Of a stretch of DNA of 64,000 bases, positions 38,715 to 48,260 are shown one piece after another. Within the stretch, counting starts at the first letter, position 1. Every line of letters begins with the position of its first letter. This DNA is from Candidatus Fukatsuia symbiotica (GTDB taxonomy: Bacteria > Pseudomonadota > Gammaproteobacteria > Enterobacterales > Enterobacteriaceae). The notes below the pieces were generated by a model, which searched no databases, was not told where the DNA came from, and saw only the letters and a program-made list of their open reading frames with translations. Both the position numbers and the translations under genes were made by a program. The stretch covers positions 2,294,001-2,358,000 of the forward strand of contig NZ_CP021659.1 in assembly GCF_003122425.1 (NCBI RefSeq), given 5' to 3'.

Positions 38715-39862
38715 ATGGCACATCATCTAGATTTAAATCAACTAGCTCAACATATTAAACAGTGGGGCAATCACTGGGCTTCCAGCAAGTAGGAATATGC
38801 GATACTGGTTTGTCTGCGGAAGAACCCAAGCTTCAGGCATGGTTAGATAAACAATACCACGGAGAAATGGCATGGATGGCACGCTACGGTATGCTACGTG
38901 CGCGACCACATGAGTTACTGCCCGGCACCTTAAGGGTAATCAGCGTACGCATGAATTATTTACCCGCTGAAGCTTCCTTTGCTAGCACATTAAATAATTC
39001 CGATTTGGGTTATATCAGCCGCTATGCCTTGGGGCGGGATTATCATAAACTGTTGCGCCAACGGCTTAAAAAACTGGGCGATAAAATTCAAACTTATTGC
39101 AGTGATATTAACGAAATTAGTTTTCGTCCTTTCGTTGATTCAGCACCTATTATGGAGCGGCCATTAGCGGTGAAAGCGGGGCTTGGATGGGTCGGTAAAC
39201 ATTCTCTGGTATTAAATCGTGAAGCCGGTTCTTGGTTTTTTTTAGGCGAATTATTAATTGATTTACCTCTGCCCATTGATCAACCCGTACAGGAAGGGTG
39301 CGGACGCTGCGTTGCTTGTATCACTATCTGCCCGACACAGGCGATTGTCGCCCCCTACACTATCGATGCCCGCCGTTGTATTTCGTATCTCACCATTGAA
39401 TTGGAAGGTACCATCCCCGAAGAATTCCGTCCGTTAATGGGCAATAGAATCTATGGCTGTGATGATTGCCAGCTAATTTGTCCGTGGAATCGTTTTGCGC
39501 AACTGACCGATGAGGAAGATTTTAGTCCACGGGCGTCATTACATACACCCAAGTTACTGGATCTCTTTGCCTGGGATGAAGAACAGTTTTTGCGAATAAC
39601 CGCAGGCTCCGCCATCCGGCGTATTGGTCATCTACGCTGGTTGCGTAATATTTCGGTTGCATTAGGTAACGCTGACTACCAGGACAATATTGTATTAGCA
39701 CTGGAAAAACGCCGAGGTTTGCACCCTATGCTCGATGAACACATTGAGTGGGCGGTTAATCAACAGCTAACTCGTCGTGTTGCGCAAGAGGTACAGGTTC
39801 AATCGGCACAAAAAAAACGGCTGGTTCGTGTGGTGAAAAGAGGATTACCTCGGGATGCCTAA
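38715..39862 (+). pseudogene. queG: Epoxyqueuosine reductase, single frameshift at the N-terminus
   Basis: QueG is a cobalamin and iron-sulfur enzyme for the last step of queuosine tRNA modification. The ATG at 38715 (MAHHLDLNQLAQHIKQWG) leads to a stop after 25 codons. The next frame holds the rest from LGFQQVGICDTGLSAEEPKL. Adding one G to the four-G run at 38764-38767 joins them into 382 residues (E. coli 379). Both [4Fe-4S] clusters remain (GRCVACITICPTQAI; CDDCQLICPW). Translation from GTG 38762 would lose about 17 residues. QueG needs cobalamin, and the B12 receptor gene btuB in this window is a relic, so loss of function is plausible. Confidence 0.88.
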
Positions 39863-39885
39863 TACTTTTCAATCAGTTATTATTT

Positions 39886-40143
39886 TGTGGATAATGTTCC
39901 GACCTCCTTGTGCATAAAAATAAAAAACCTTGTCAATTAAAAGAAAAAAAATAGCAAGTGATTGATTTAATATTTGCATATAAAAATAAAATAAATAAAA
40001 TCAATTAGATATATAATAACAATGGAGTGCTATTAACTCATTACCAGTATGTGAGGAAGGGGGAATATGTGGATAAGTCTGTTGACGAAATTAATTTTTT
40101 GAGTGATCGGACTGCGTGGTAGCCTAATATGCTTTGTGGATAA
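39886..40143 (+). other. datA: Probable datA locus: four DnaA boxes
   Basis: Four matches to TTATNCACA lie within 258 bases, all in the same orientation: TGTGGATAA at 39886-39894, TGTGCATAA at 39909-39917, TGTGGATAA at 40068-40076 and 40135-40143. The stretch is AT-rich and has an IHF-like AATCAATTAGATA near 40002. In E. coli the DnaA-ATP hydrolysis locus datA sits beside glyVXY tRNA genes and queG, exactly this setting (queG, boxes, tRNA-Gly). No gene is present. Boxes are seen directly; the datA role is inferred from synteny. Confidence 0.72.
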
Positions 40144-40164
40144 TCGAGGTGAAATTGAAAAAAT

Positions 40165-40240
<76 letters not shown>

Positions 40241-40338
40241 TTTAGACGCCTAAAAACCGCCTTTGGAGCTACCGTATAGGCGATAGCTTGTGAGCATAAA
40301 AGTGTTTTGTTCACAGCCATCCACCGGTACGGGGGCGC

Positions 40339-40366
40339 ATTATACGAGAATTTTACGCGACGGCAA
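40339..40366 (-). promoter_or_regulatory. Promoter of tRNA-Gly
   Basis: On the reverse strand TTGCCG (40366-40361), a 16-base spacer and TATAAT (40344-40339) are followed by a GC-rich discriminator (GCGCCCCCG). This is the typical make-up of stringently controlled stable-RNA promoters. It lies about 100 bases upstream of the tRNA. Confidence 0.7.
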
Positions 40367-40422
40367 GCCTCTTAGGAAGAAAAAACCGTTTTTTGTTGGT
40401 AAGTGATGAACAAAAATACAAT

Positions 40423-40454
40423 TCATAACGAACGACGGTTTTGCAAGAAGTCTA
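40423..40454. repeat. Repeat family B, right-end fragment
   Basis: CATAACGAACGACGGTTTTG followed by CAAGAAGTCTAA matches the right end of family B. The rest of the element is absent. Confidence 0.75.
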
Positions 40455-40462
40455 ATGATTTT

Positions 40463-40492
40463 CCCCGAGTAACTCGCAGCTTGAAGACGGGG
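40463..40492. repeat. Hairpin of unknown origin
   Basis: CCCCG (40463-40467) pairs with CGGGG (40488-40492) around a loop with CGCAGCTTGAAGA. A related hairpin at 44861-44889 shares GCTTGAAGA. The style resembles the hairpin ends of IS200/IS605-type elements or an orphan terminator; no transposase is nearby. Confidence 0.4.
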
Positions 40493-40525
40493 ATTTTATA
40501 ATGCATGGGAACAATACAGTCAAAT

Positions 40526-41818
40526 CTAATAATTTGAATGATGAGGTGTTTCCAGTAAAATACGTATTCGCTCGCTTTGTTGTTTAGTCAGTGGTAGAAA
40601 AACTTGCGTCAATGGCGGTGCTGATGGGGAAAAAAGAACAAAATAGGGTGTTATTACTAATTCATCATCCATTGGTTTCCCTGATTGAAGATATTGATCG
40701 AGAGGCAGATATCTGATATGCAGTGGCAATATTGTCAACTCTCGAATTTGCTGTTCCAATTGATCTTCGAGTTGAGAATTATCCCGGGTGAGTAGAAGTA
40801 CCTGTTTTTCCTGTAAGGCATTACCTTGCATTAACCAGGCACCAAAACTCAGTGCGATCAGTCCCGTTTCTTCCGATGAAAATTCGATTTGATATTCTCT
40901 TTCAAACTCTCTCAAAGATTGCTGGGTAGTACGTAACAATCGTGGATATTTTTTAGTGATTCTCTCTAATGATAAACCTTCAACACCAATATCAAAGTGA
41001 CAACGTGGGATGGCCTGTCCTAAATGAGCAAATAATCGACTCGCTAACGCCAGCTTGTTGCTCACTTTTTTCTCGGACAATTGCTGAAAACGGCTAATTA
41101 ATTGATGAATGGAGACCATTAATCTCGTATCTTCAACTGAGCTGCTACTATCATAATTATGAGGTTTAAGCAAGGTCAGCATTAAGATGATCATATCTCG
41201 TTCAATGGTAGCCAAAGGGGTAGGTAAAAGGGGATTTACTGAATGAAACAAGATATTAGCGGCGGCCCGTTCTCGTTTCTGATTCAGCCAGTCCCTCTGA
41301 TTGGTTTTTAGCTTGAGGCAGCATTGTTGCTGGTTTTCCCAGGCACAATAAAAAATATAAATCAGTAAAAACCGGCGATCCCTCTCACTAAAAGGCTGTG
41401 TCAGCAGCTTTTCACAATGAGCAATGATTCGCTGTAACTGCGGTTTTAACCAGTTATCGACTTGATGCGATTCTAAAGACAATGCTTGATATAAATACAC
41501 AGAAAAGTAGTTATCAATAAACTCAGGGCAATAGCGTAATCCACGGCGTAACCAATGGATGAGGCACAGCCTTTTATCCAATAATTTTCCTTCAAGTTGG
41601 CAACGGTTATTGGCGTGGATACAAATATCCAGATGATATAGTTTTATATCATTGGCAATATCAGCGATATCTTGTCGACTAATCGTAGATGCTACGCCAT
41701 TGAATTGACTAATAGTCTCTAGTGGCACCGCTGATTTTGGTGAAAAAAGCATCAACAATGCACGACACTGTCGCTGTTGATTAGATAGCTTAATCACAGG
41801 AAAAGTTTCCAGGCTCAT
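40526..41818 (-). CDS. csiE: CsiE-like PRD-domain protein
   Basis: CsiE is a stationary-phase-induced protein with PTS-regulation-domain architecture and no known DNA target. The chosen start MSLETFPVIKLSNQQRQCRA gives 430 residues (E. coli 426). It shares RLCLIHWLRRGLRYCPEFI, GLSLERITKKYPRLLRTTQ and FSSEETGLIALSFGAWLMQ with E. coli CsiE, plus PLHIRYLPLDQYLQSG in the C-terminal part. The longer frame to 41863 lacks support; an AAGGA site precedes 41818. Located next to suhB-trmJ, as in E. coli. Confidence 0.85.
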   Translation of the reverse strand: MSLETFPVIKLSNQQRQCRALLMLFSPKSAVPLETISQFNGVASTISRQDIADIANDIKLYHLDICIHANNRCQLEGKLLDKRLCLIHWLRRGLRYCPEFIDNYFSVYLYQALSLESHQVDNWLKPQLQRIIAHCEKLLTQPFSERDRRFLLIYIFYCAWENQQQCCLKLKTNQRDWLNQKRERAAANILFHSVNPLLPTPLATIERDMIILMLTLLKPHNYDSSSSVEDTRLMVSIHQLISRFQQLSEKKVSNKLALASRLFAHLGQAIPRCHFDIGVEGLSLERITKKYPRLLRTTQQSLREFEREYQIEFSSEETGLIALSFGAWLMQGNALQEKQVLLLTRDNSQLEDQLEQQIRELTILPLHIRYLPLDQYLQSGKPMDDELVITPYFVLFSPSAPPLTQVFLPLTKQQSERIRILLETPHHSNY

Positions 41819-41944
41819 ACATCCTTCTGCAAGAGTAATGTTAGTACTTATCAGTCTAAGCATAGCAAAAGAGGTAAATAGAGCTTGTTTAAGTGATGAT
41901 TTTTACATTGGCTTACAACTTACTGTTTTTTCTTGATGTCCTTG

Positions 41945-41990
41945 GCGCCTGTTCGGAATCGTCGTATGTGAAGCTTAGACGGAGAAAAAA
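41945..41990. repeat. Repeat family A fragment beside suhB
   Basis: GCGCCTGTTCGGAATCGTCG...GACGGAGAAAAAAA is a degenerate outer end of family A (compare GAGCCTGTTCCAAATCTTC...GACGAGGAAAAAA). It directly abuts the suhB stop codon. Confidence 0.5.
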
Positions 41991-41991
41991 A

Positions 41992-42800
41992 TCAGCGTTT
42001 AAGTGCTTCGCTCGATTCTTCACGTATTGTTTGCAGCATCGCTTTAACTACATTTGAATTACCAGCGACAACATTACCGGAATCGTAATAATTATGATTA
42101 CCAGTAAAGTCTGTTATCAGAGCGCCAGATTCACGTATTAGTAATTCACCGCCGATAAAATCCCGAGGTTCTAAACCGACACCAAAGAAACCGTCCACAC
42201 GGCTCGCGGCAACATAGGCCAGATCTAGGACAGATGAACCAGAACTATTCATATCAGTGCATTGCATAAACAATTTGTTAAATATATTGAGATAACTTGC
42301 TGAGTGTTGACGGGAATTAACGGATAAAGCTGTCACTAGCGTAGCGGTACGCAAATCTCTTTTTTGGGCAGCGATAACACGCAACCGATAACCGTTAAGC
42401 TGTGCTCCTTGCCCGCGGACCGCGGTGAATAATTCATTGCGCACCGGGTCGTAAATCGCAGCAACCTCAGTGTGCTCTTTGATACGCACAGCAACAGATA
42501 TCGCAAAATGAGGTAGGCATTTGATAAAATTGGCAACACCACCCAGTGGATCAATAACCCATTGTACATCCCTGTCATCACCAATGCGTTCACCACAATG
42601 TTTAGCGATGATACTATGTTTGGGGTAGTATTTTTTGATAACGTCAATAACCTGACGTTCTGCCCCTGAGCAAGACAAGTAACAAAATCATTCCTGCTTT
42701 TGTTACTCGATTCGGTAGAATTCTGGAGGTGATAACTTTGGGCGATAAAATCACCGGCCTTACGTGCAGAACGTATGGCAATAGTCAGCATTGGATGCAT
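41992..42800 (-). pseudogene. suhB: Inositol monophosphatase-family SuhB, frameshifted and active-site depleted
   Basis: SuhB dephosphorylates inositol-1-phosphate and in E. coli also acts in rRNA transcription antitermination. From MHPMLTIAIRSARKAGDF the frame runs to NDFVTCLAQ and then shifts to GAERQVIDVIKKYYPKH. One G added to the four-G run (42663-42666 on the plus strand, CCCC) restores 269 residues (E. coli 267). Metal-binding motifs are also altered: EESGE is KHCGE, WVIDPLDGTTNF is WVIDPLGGVANF (catalytic Asp lost), and PWDF is PRDF. Phosphatase activity is very unlikely even if the frame is repaired. Divergent from trmJ. Confidence 0.9.
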
Positions 42801-42922
42801 GGGTATTTTTTCCACTAGGATGTTAAAGAACAGGAAGCGGCGCGCAGTATAGCAGGGGATCGAAAAAATGCCTACGTCTGTGTTAAAATGTGTTTGTCTC
42901 CCCTTAATCATTCAGAGTGAGC

Positions 42923-43660
42923 ATGCTACATAATATTCGTATTATTTTGGTTAAAACATCGCATACTGGAAACATAGGTTCGACCGCAAGGGCAATGAAA
43001 ACCATGGGGTTAACTCGTCTATATCTGGTGAATCCACTGGTAAAACCGGATCACCAGGCCACCGCATTGGCTGCTGGTGCCGCTGACATTATCAAGGAAG
43101 CGACTCTTGTCGATACGTTGGATCATGCACTAAAGGGATGCAGCCTGGTGATCGGAACCAGCGCCCGTTCACGTACTCTATCATGGCCGATTTCAGAACC
43201 GTCTGAGTGCGCTGTTCGTAGTGTTTCTGCGGCTAGACAAGCGCCTGTTGGGCTGGTATTTGGCTGTGAACGCACAGGGTTAACTAACGAAGAATTGCAA
43301 AAATGCCATTATCATGTGGCAATCCCGACAAACCCAGAATACAGCTCGCTTAATCTGGCAATGGCAGTACAAATTCTCGTTTATGAAATACACAAGGCTT
43401 CTCTAAAGTTACAGCAACCTTTGCTGCAACCAGAAGAAACCACAGCCTACCCACCAGCCGATGATCTTGAACGTTTTTATCAGCATCTAGAGCAGACTTT
43501 GGTCCACACTGGTTTTATTCGTCAGGTTCATCCGGGACAGATTATGAACAAATTACGTCGTTTATTTACTCGTGCACGCCCTGAGAGCGAAGAACTCAAT
43601 ATTTTGCGCGGTATACTGACGTCAATCTATACCCAAGTGAAATCAAGATGCAGGATTTAG
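42923..43660 (+). CDS. trmJ: tRNA (cytidine/uridine-2'-O-)-methyltransferase TrmJ
   Basis: TrmJ is a SPOUT-family methyltransferase for position 32 of several tRNAs. The start [17 protein letters not shown] gives 245 residues (E. coli 246). SPOUT motifs are visible: [36 protein letters not shown] and [14 protein letters not shown]. The C-terminal [20 protein letters not shown] is followed by [13 protein letters not shown], where the last codons come from the end of an IS630 copy inserted at a TA. The native C-terminus is thus replaced by about nine residues, and the length is barely changed. Confidence 0.94.
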   Translation: MLHNIRIILVKTSHTGNIGSTARAMKTMGLTRLYLVNPLVKPDHQATALAAGAADIIKEATLVDTLDHALKGCSLVIGTSARSRTLSWPISEPSECAVRSVSAARQAPVGLVFGCERTGLTNEELQKCHYHVAIPTNPEYSSLNLAMAVQILVYEIHKASLKLQQPLLQPEETTAYPPADDLERFYQHLEQTLVHTGFIRQVHPGQIMNKLRRLFTRARPESEELNILRGILTSIYTQVKSRCRI

Positions 43661-44725
43661 CGCCTGGAAATTATCGTTTAAGCGAGATACCAGAGAACTT
43701 GCCATTTGTGGTAGCTTCACTTCAAAGAAGTTTAAGATATCGTTCTTAAAACTCTGTTTAGATGGGTAATATCTATTGTTTCGTGTTTGCTCATTCATCA
43801 CCTTCCACAATCGCTCTATCGGGTTTAGATTCGGGCTATACGGCGGAAGGTAATGAAGCTGGATATTCAACGTAAGCGCGGCGTCTTGCACAAGCTGTGA
43901 ACGGTGATAGCCTGCACCCTCGAGGATCACATGTGCCGTTGTCGTGATGGGATAATGCGCGCGAATGGCAGACAGGAAGTGAACCACATTTTCGCTGTTA
44001 ATCGTCTCATCATCACGGATTATGGGGTTAGCCACATTCTGGATGTTCAAGGCTCCCATGATATTCAACCGCGTTCTGCTTCCGGTGGTCTCTATCGTTT
44101 TATCCTGGCCTTTTCGTATCCAGCCGTAGCTTATTTTGGTGGTTTGTGTCGGATGAACGGCATCAATAAACAGTATGGGGTCATTACCCGCGGCGTCTTT
44201 CAATTCGCTGTAGGTCTTTATAAATTGCTGCTGTTTCTCAACGGCAAATTTATGCGGAACACCTTTCGGCTTTTTATAGCTAAAGCCATGCTGCTTCAAC
44301 CCTTTATACAGACCTGATACGGTAAAGGTGATGTTCCAGCGTCCCGCGATATACGCCACAATTTGGTGATTGTGGTGGTAGAGCGGCTGGGTGAGATGTT
44401 CAACCAGCGACGTGGTCTGTTCCGCATTGAGATAGCCATCGGAGCCGCCATTTTCAGGCTTGAGCTTGTTGAGTTTATGATAGTCTGTAAGGTGGCGCCG
44501 CACCGTGGTTTCATTAATGAGCTGTGAGTGAGCAATCATAGGGGGAGTCCAGCCGTCTGCGGACAACAAAACACACCGGATCCTGTCACAGACACGGCGG
44601 TCATGGCTTTGACGATGTTGGGCTTCGAGGGTAATTTTCTGGTCAGCAGTCAGCTCTATTTTCATGGCTATGAGCATGATCCTTATCGACTTCAAAATCA
44701 AGCATCTTCATTGATCACGGGTATA
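43628..44725 (-). mobile_element. IS630-family insertion sequence, copy 2
   Basis: A 1098-bp element of the same length, orientation and ends as the copy at 30575-31672 (TATACCCAAGTG ... CACGGGTATA), with very few differences. It is inserted at a TA in the last codons of trmJ. The near identity of the copies points to recent transposition. The two copies enclose about 12 kb from tsaB to trmJ in direct orientation. Confidence 0.93.
43643..44701 (-). CDS. IS630-family transposase (copy 2)
   Basis: This 352-residue DDE transposase is nearly identical to the copy at 30590-31648. It has [22 protein letters not shown] (Glu instead of Asp at the middle acidic position) and [10 protein letters not shown]. 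Pro replaces Gln in the [10 protein letters not shown] stretch. No stops or frameshifts. Confidence 0.92.
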   Translation of the reverse strand: MILKSIRIMLIAMKIELTADQKITLEAQHRQSHDRRVCDRIRCVLLSADGWTPPMIAHSQLINETTVRRHLTDYHKLNKLKPENGGSDGYLNAEQTTSLVEHLTQPLYHHNHQIVAYIAGRWNITFTVSGLYKGLKQHGFSYKKPKGVPHKFAVEKQQQFIKTYSELKDAAGNDPILFIDAVHPTQTTKISYGWIRKGQDKTIETTGSRTRLNIMGALNIQNVANPIIRDDETINSENVVHFLSAIRAHYPITTTAHVILEGAGYHRSQLVQDAALTLNIQLHYLPPYSPNLNPIERLWKVMNEQTRNNRYYPSKQSFKNDILNFFEVKLPQMASSLVSRLNDNFQALNPAS

Positions 44726-44860
44726 TAAAGCGGTTTCATAGTGGTCATACTATACAGTTGCCGTTTATGTACGTAGCGTTACATTCAGTGAAAAATTATT
44801 AGAAGCTCATCGTGTTAAAACGATGTGCTGACAATTGATCGAACATTCCAGACAAAAAAT

Positions 44861-44889
44861 CCCTTCTGCAAGCGTAGCTTGAAGAAGGG
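44861..44889. repeat. Hairpin related to the one at 40463
   Basis: CCCTTCT (44861-44867) pairs with AGAAGGG (44883-44889), with loop GCAAGCGTAGCTTGA. It shares GCTTGAAGA with the hairpin at 40463-40492 and is also not next to a gene end. Confidence 0.4.
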
Positions 44890-45129
44890 TTGCCAATTGG
44901 CTAACACCAGGGAAGGGGACATAGTACTCTATATTGAGTACTATATACCCTTTATTTACGTAACTTTTCAATTACTGATCGTTCAGTGTGATTTCTCAAT
45001 TTCAACCTAGTCGTCATAAAATGACATGGCAAGAGTGGCATAATCTGATTATGGAATAATACCTAATATATTGATAATAAATAATTTTTTAATAAAAACA
45101 ATCATATCATACAGCCTTTGTGATATCTG

Positions 45130-45285
45130 AGAGCCTGTTTGAAATCGTCATGAGTGACGCTCAAAGAAAAGGAAAAAATTAGCGAAAAGTGCAGTCACTT
45201 TTTGTAACAATAAAGGGTAATAAATAAGCATTTTTTATCCCATTTTTGACGAAGTATCAACGAGCGGAATAGATTTTTAGTAGGT
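45130..45285. repeat. Repeat family A, degenerate copy (A4)
   Basis: Starts AGAGCCTGTTTGAAATCGTC and keeps GTGACGCTCAAAGAAAAGG, GCGAAAAGTGCAGT and TTTTTGACGAAGTATCA, but has many substitutions and a shortened core. It is the most diverged near-full copy in the window. Confidence 0.7.
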
Positions 45286-46495
45286 TGTGGGATTACCCTA
45301 TAATTGTATTACACCGAATTATCAATGAGCTTTTGCATTTTGCATAGATTTGGTATAGGTTCTGCGAATGATATCCGTATTTTTTTAACTTTCTTTTCTA
45401 AAAAGCTTTGGTTAATAACCGGAGTTTTTTGTGTTCTGCCGTTTTCACATGAATATCTTCATATAAGTACTGTAATTAACATTTTTATTGAGGAATTTAC
45501 GGTATACAAAGAGGGAGAAAGCGGTATCCCTACTCGTTAAATTTACTTTCTAAGGATTAATATAATGCGCGAAGAGGCTATCGCTGCTATTGGTAATAGA
45601 TTCCTTGTAAAACTGTAGTGCGTTATGTGAAGTCAAAGCGCGTGGAGCTCCTGGCTTCACGATAGCATTCCGTCTTAGAGTATTTTTTACTTATTTTCCG
45701 GTGATGTTAATGTTCATACGATTAAAATCGATCCTTATAATCTGGTGGAGCTTGATGTGAGTTTTCCCTTTGGAAAGATGATAATTGTCGAATAAAAAGA
45801 GGGGCGTTTCTGTGCCATTTGATTGCTTAGTTTGCTTTCTAGCCAATGTGTACATCTTTAACGTCATAGTCTTAGCCACTTGCGAAACCTATTGCTTTCG
45901 CTGATATTTCGTCAAAAATGTGCTCATTTATTCCTTTTGTTGCTAAAAAGTAAATGCAGACTGCACTTTTTCGCAAATGAATCGTTGAAATTTCAAGTTG
46001 AAAAAAATAAAACCAAATTCCAGCAAATATCAGGTTTTAACTTGAGAGTAAATTAATAAAAATAAATGATAAGGTTATCCTTATTAGTAGGGTGATGTCA
46101 GTAATTAGCAGCAATTATTCAGCACTGTACTATGATGATATTAAATAGAGTTGTGTTATCTGGATAGAAGTGTTAATGCCAGGTTTGTTTAACAGAAGTT
46201 AAGGGTATGGGTAGAATTTTTGTTAAAGGTAATAACCACTCATTAACATCAAGTATAATTATGGTTAAATTATTGATCTTGGTTGATAAGATAGGAAGAT
46301 AAACTGATTACTAATGGATGTGTATAGAAAATAGACATTTTATTCATGTTAATTTTCAGGCAGAATGCACAGCCGGCATAGAGATAGCGTGTTTATCGTT
46401 TGAAAGTTTCTTCGATCTTTAGCTGGGACTTCGGCGTTATAGCATGTTAGGTGTTCCCGTATAACGTTCTTTTTTGTTAATGAAAACGGTGTAAT

Positions 46496-47032
46496 ATGCA
46501 AGTTTTAATTATGCGTCATGGCGACGCGGTACCGGATACAATCAAAGACGTAGAAAGACCTCTCACCTTATCTGGTCGAGGTGAGTCGCTGCAAGTGGCA
46601 AGTTGGCTAAATAAGCAATCCGTGAATATAGAGCAAATATTAGTCAGCCCCTATCTGCGAGCGAAACAAACCCTTGAGGTTACGCGTGAAGCCCTTGTTT
46701 TACCAAGAGAGCAAGAGGTCATGCCAGAGCTGACTCCGAGCGGTGACGTGGTATTGATGACTTGCTATTTACAAACGTTGGCGAAAGAAGGGTGTTCCGC
46801 GGTACTGTTGATATCACATTTGCCGTTGGTGGGTTATTTGGTTGCTGAACTCTGCCCGGGGCACTATCCCCCAATGTTTGCCACTTCAGCTATCGCTTGT
46901 GTTAGTCTCGATGAGAGTACTGGTCATGGTATCCTCGATTGGCAGGCGCGCCCTTCACATACTGATAGCAAAAATATGATTAGTAGTGTTTTTTCTGATA
47001 CGAACATTGTTGTAAGAAAAATGCACGCATGA
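46496..47032 (+). CDS. sixA: Phosphohistidine phosphatase SixA
   Basis: SixA removes phosphate from phosphohistidine, acting in E. coli on phosphorelay HPt domains and the nitrogen PTS. The protein has 178 residues (E. coli 161). The RHG catalytic motif MRHGDA is at the start, and the second His lies in LLISHLPLVGYLVAELCPG. The C-terminal 15 or so residues beyond the E. coli end (SDTNIVVRKMHA) run towards a family B repeat. It is separated from its usual neighbours. Confidence 0.93.
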   Translation: MQVLIMRHGDAVPDTIKDVERPLTLSGRGESLQVASWLNKQSVNIEQILVSPYLRAKQTLEVTREALVLPREQEVMPELTPSGDVVLMTCYLQTLAKEGCSAVLLISHLPLVGYLVAELCPGHYPPMFATSAIACVSLDESTGHGILDWQARPSHTDSKNMISSVFSDTNIVVRKMHA

Positions 47033-47064
47033 GATCTGTGCGTGATTTGTTATTCTAAATGGCC

Positions 47065-47188
47065 AACGTGCTGCAAATTCTGCATTGCGTGGTGCTCGCA
47101 ATACTCTTAATGTACACCGCGTGCTTCAAGCGGTCCTGACTTCGCATAACGAACTTTGCATAACGAAATACGGTTTTGCAAGGGGTCT
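47065..47188. repeat. Repeat family B, near-full copy (B6)
   Basis: Shares TGCTGCAAATTCTGCATTG, GTGGTGCTCGCAAT, GACTTCGCATAACGAAC and the right end TACGGTTTTGCAAGGGGTCT with the other copies. The left terminal repeat is missing or mutated. Between sixA and yggR. Confidence 0.75.
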
Positions 47189-47216
47189 GTTGATGTTATG
47201 TCTATTTTTATCCTGA

Positions 47217-48230
47217 TTAAATTTCTTGCTCAATTTCTGCCAATAGCTTCTGTTTTTGACGCTGCTGTATTCCCTGCGAAAAAGTTTGCATACCCAGTTG
47301 CCCATTTGTTTGCATGACACCTTCTAGCTGGTGTGTTTTTCCTTCACGGATCAGATTGCTGACTGCTGTGCTGCGAACCAAAATTTCAAATAAAGCGATA
47401 CGACCCCCTCCACGCTTACGAGCAAGCTTTTGAGCAATGACTGCAACTAGTCCGACGGCTAACTGCCCTCGTACACATGCCTTTTCTTCTGCCGGAAAAA
47501 CATCTATCAGCCTATCGACCGCCTGTGCTGCTGTTCGGGTATGCAACGTCGCCAAAACAAGATGACCGGTTTCTGCTGCAGTCAATGCTAGACGAATGCT
47601 TGCCGTATCACGCAGTTCACCGAGTAAAATAATATCAGGATCTTGACGTAGCGCCGCATTCAAAGCAGCGCTCGCGCAGTGAGTGTGACAGCTTAAATCT
47701 CGTTGTTGGATAAGCCCTGATCCCTCGTTATGAATGTATTCAATAGGATCTTCCAACGTGATAATATGCCGTCCGCCTTGCTGGTGAATGGCACCAATAA
47801 TGGCGTTTAGTGTGGTTGATTTGCCATTGCCAGTGGCACCTGTCACTAAAATCAAACCGTCTTCTTGCTGCATTAATCGTTCGATGATTGCGGGAGCAGC
47901 TAAGGCTTTCAGTTCAGGGCAGTGACTGGATACTAAACGGAAAGCGACAGATAATCCGTGTTGTTGCTGGAAAAAATTGCCTCTTAACCGTTGTCCATGT
48001 TTCGTTGTGTAAGAAAAATCGAGTTGTCCTTTTTGCTGTAGCTTTAAGTATTGCCTTTCATTTAATAGTTGCTGACACAATATTTGCGTCCAGCTATCAC
48101 TTAGCGGTGCATATTGCTGTAAAGACTGTAACACACCATCAATACGCAACCGTGGGTGATGACCGCTACAGAGATGTAGATCGGATGCCTTATGCTTTAC
48201 ACTGAAGGCAACGAACTCCTCGAAATCCAT
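47217..48230 (-). CDS. yggR: PilT-like twitching/retraction ATPase YggR
   Basis: YggR belongs to the GspE/PilT secretion ATPase superfamily. The start MDFEEFVAFSVKHKASDLHL, preceded by AAGGAGTTTGCA, gives 337 residues (E. coli 326). Motifs include the PilT N-terminal SDLHLCSGHHPRLRIDG, Walker A VTGATGNGKST near residue 130, the Asp box ITLEDPIEY, Walker B LLGELRD and HLVLATLHTR. Divergent from yggS as in E. coli. With the hof genes partly broken, its partner machinery is uncertain. Confidence 0.92.
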   Translation of the reverse strand: MDFEEFVAFSVKHKASDLHLCSGHHPRLRIDGVLQSLQQYAPLSDSWTQILCQQLLNERQYLKLQQKGQLDFSYTTKHGQRLRGNFFQQQHGLSVAFRLVSSHCPELKALAAPAIIERLMQQEDGLILVTGATGNGKSTTLNAIIGAIHQQGGRHIITLEDPIEYIHNEGSGLIQQRDLSCHTHCASAALNAALRQDPDIILLGELRDTASIRLALTAAETGHLVLATLHTRTAAQAVDRLIDVFPAEEKACVRGQLAVGLVAVIAQKLARKRGGGRIALFEILVRSTAVSNLIREGKTHQLEGVMQTNGQLGMQTFSQGIQQRQKQKLLAEIEQEI

Positions 48231-48260
48231 TGCAAACTCCTTGGTCCATATGAGTACGAG

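Larger units (their letters stand above)
44726..46495. other. Gene-poor, repeat-rich stretch between trmJ/IS630 and sixA
   Basis: About 1.77 kb with no convincing gene. It holds a hairpin (44861-44889, CCCTTCT / AGAAGGG), a degenerate family A copy (45130-45285), a degenerate family B piece (45601-45660) and part of another A copy (45905-45985). A 78-codon open frame at 45304-45540 has no recognisable motif and no clear ribosome binding site. It probably represents decayed sequence; the last 100 bases should hold the sixA promoter. Confidence 0.6.

Noticed and set aside
45304..45540. Possible 78-residue gene in the gene-poor region
   Set aside because: Starts at a non-ATG codon, no ribosome binding site, no recognisable motif, and surrounded by degenerate repeats.
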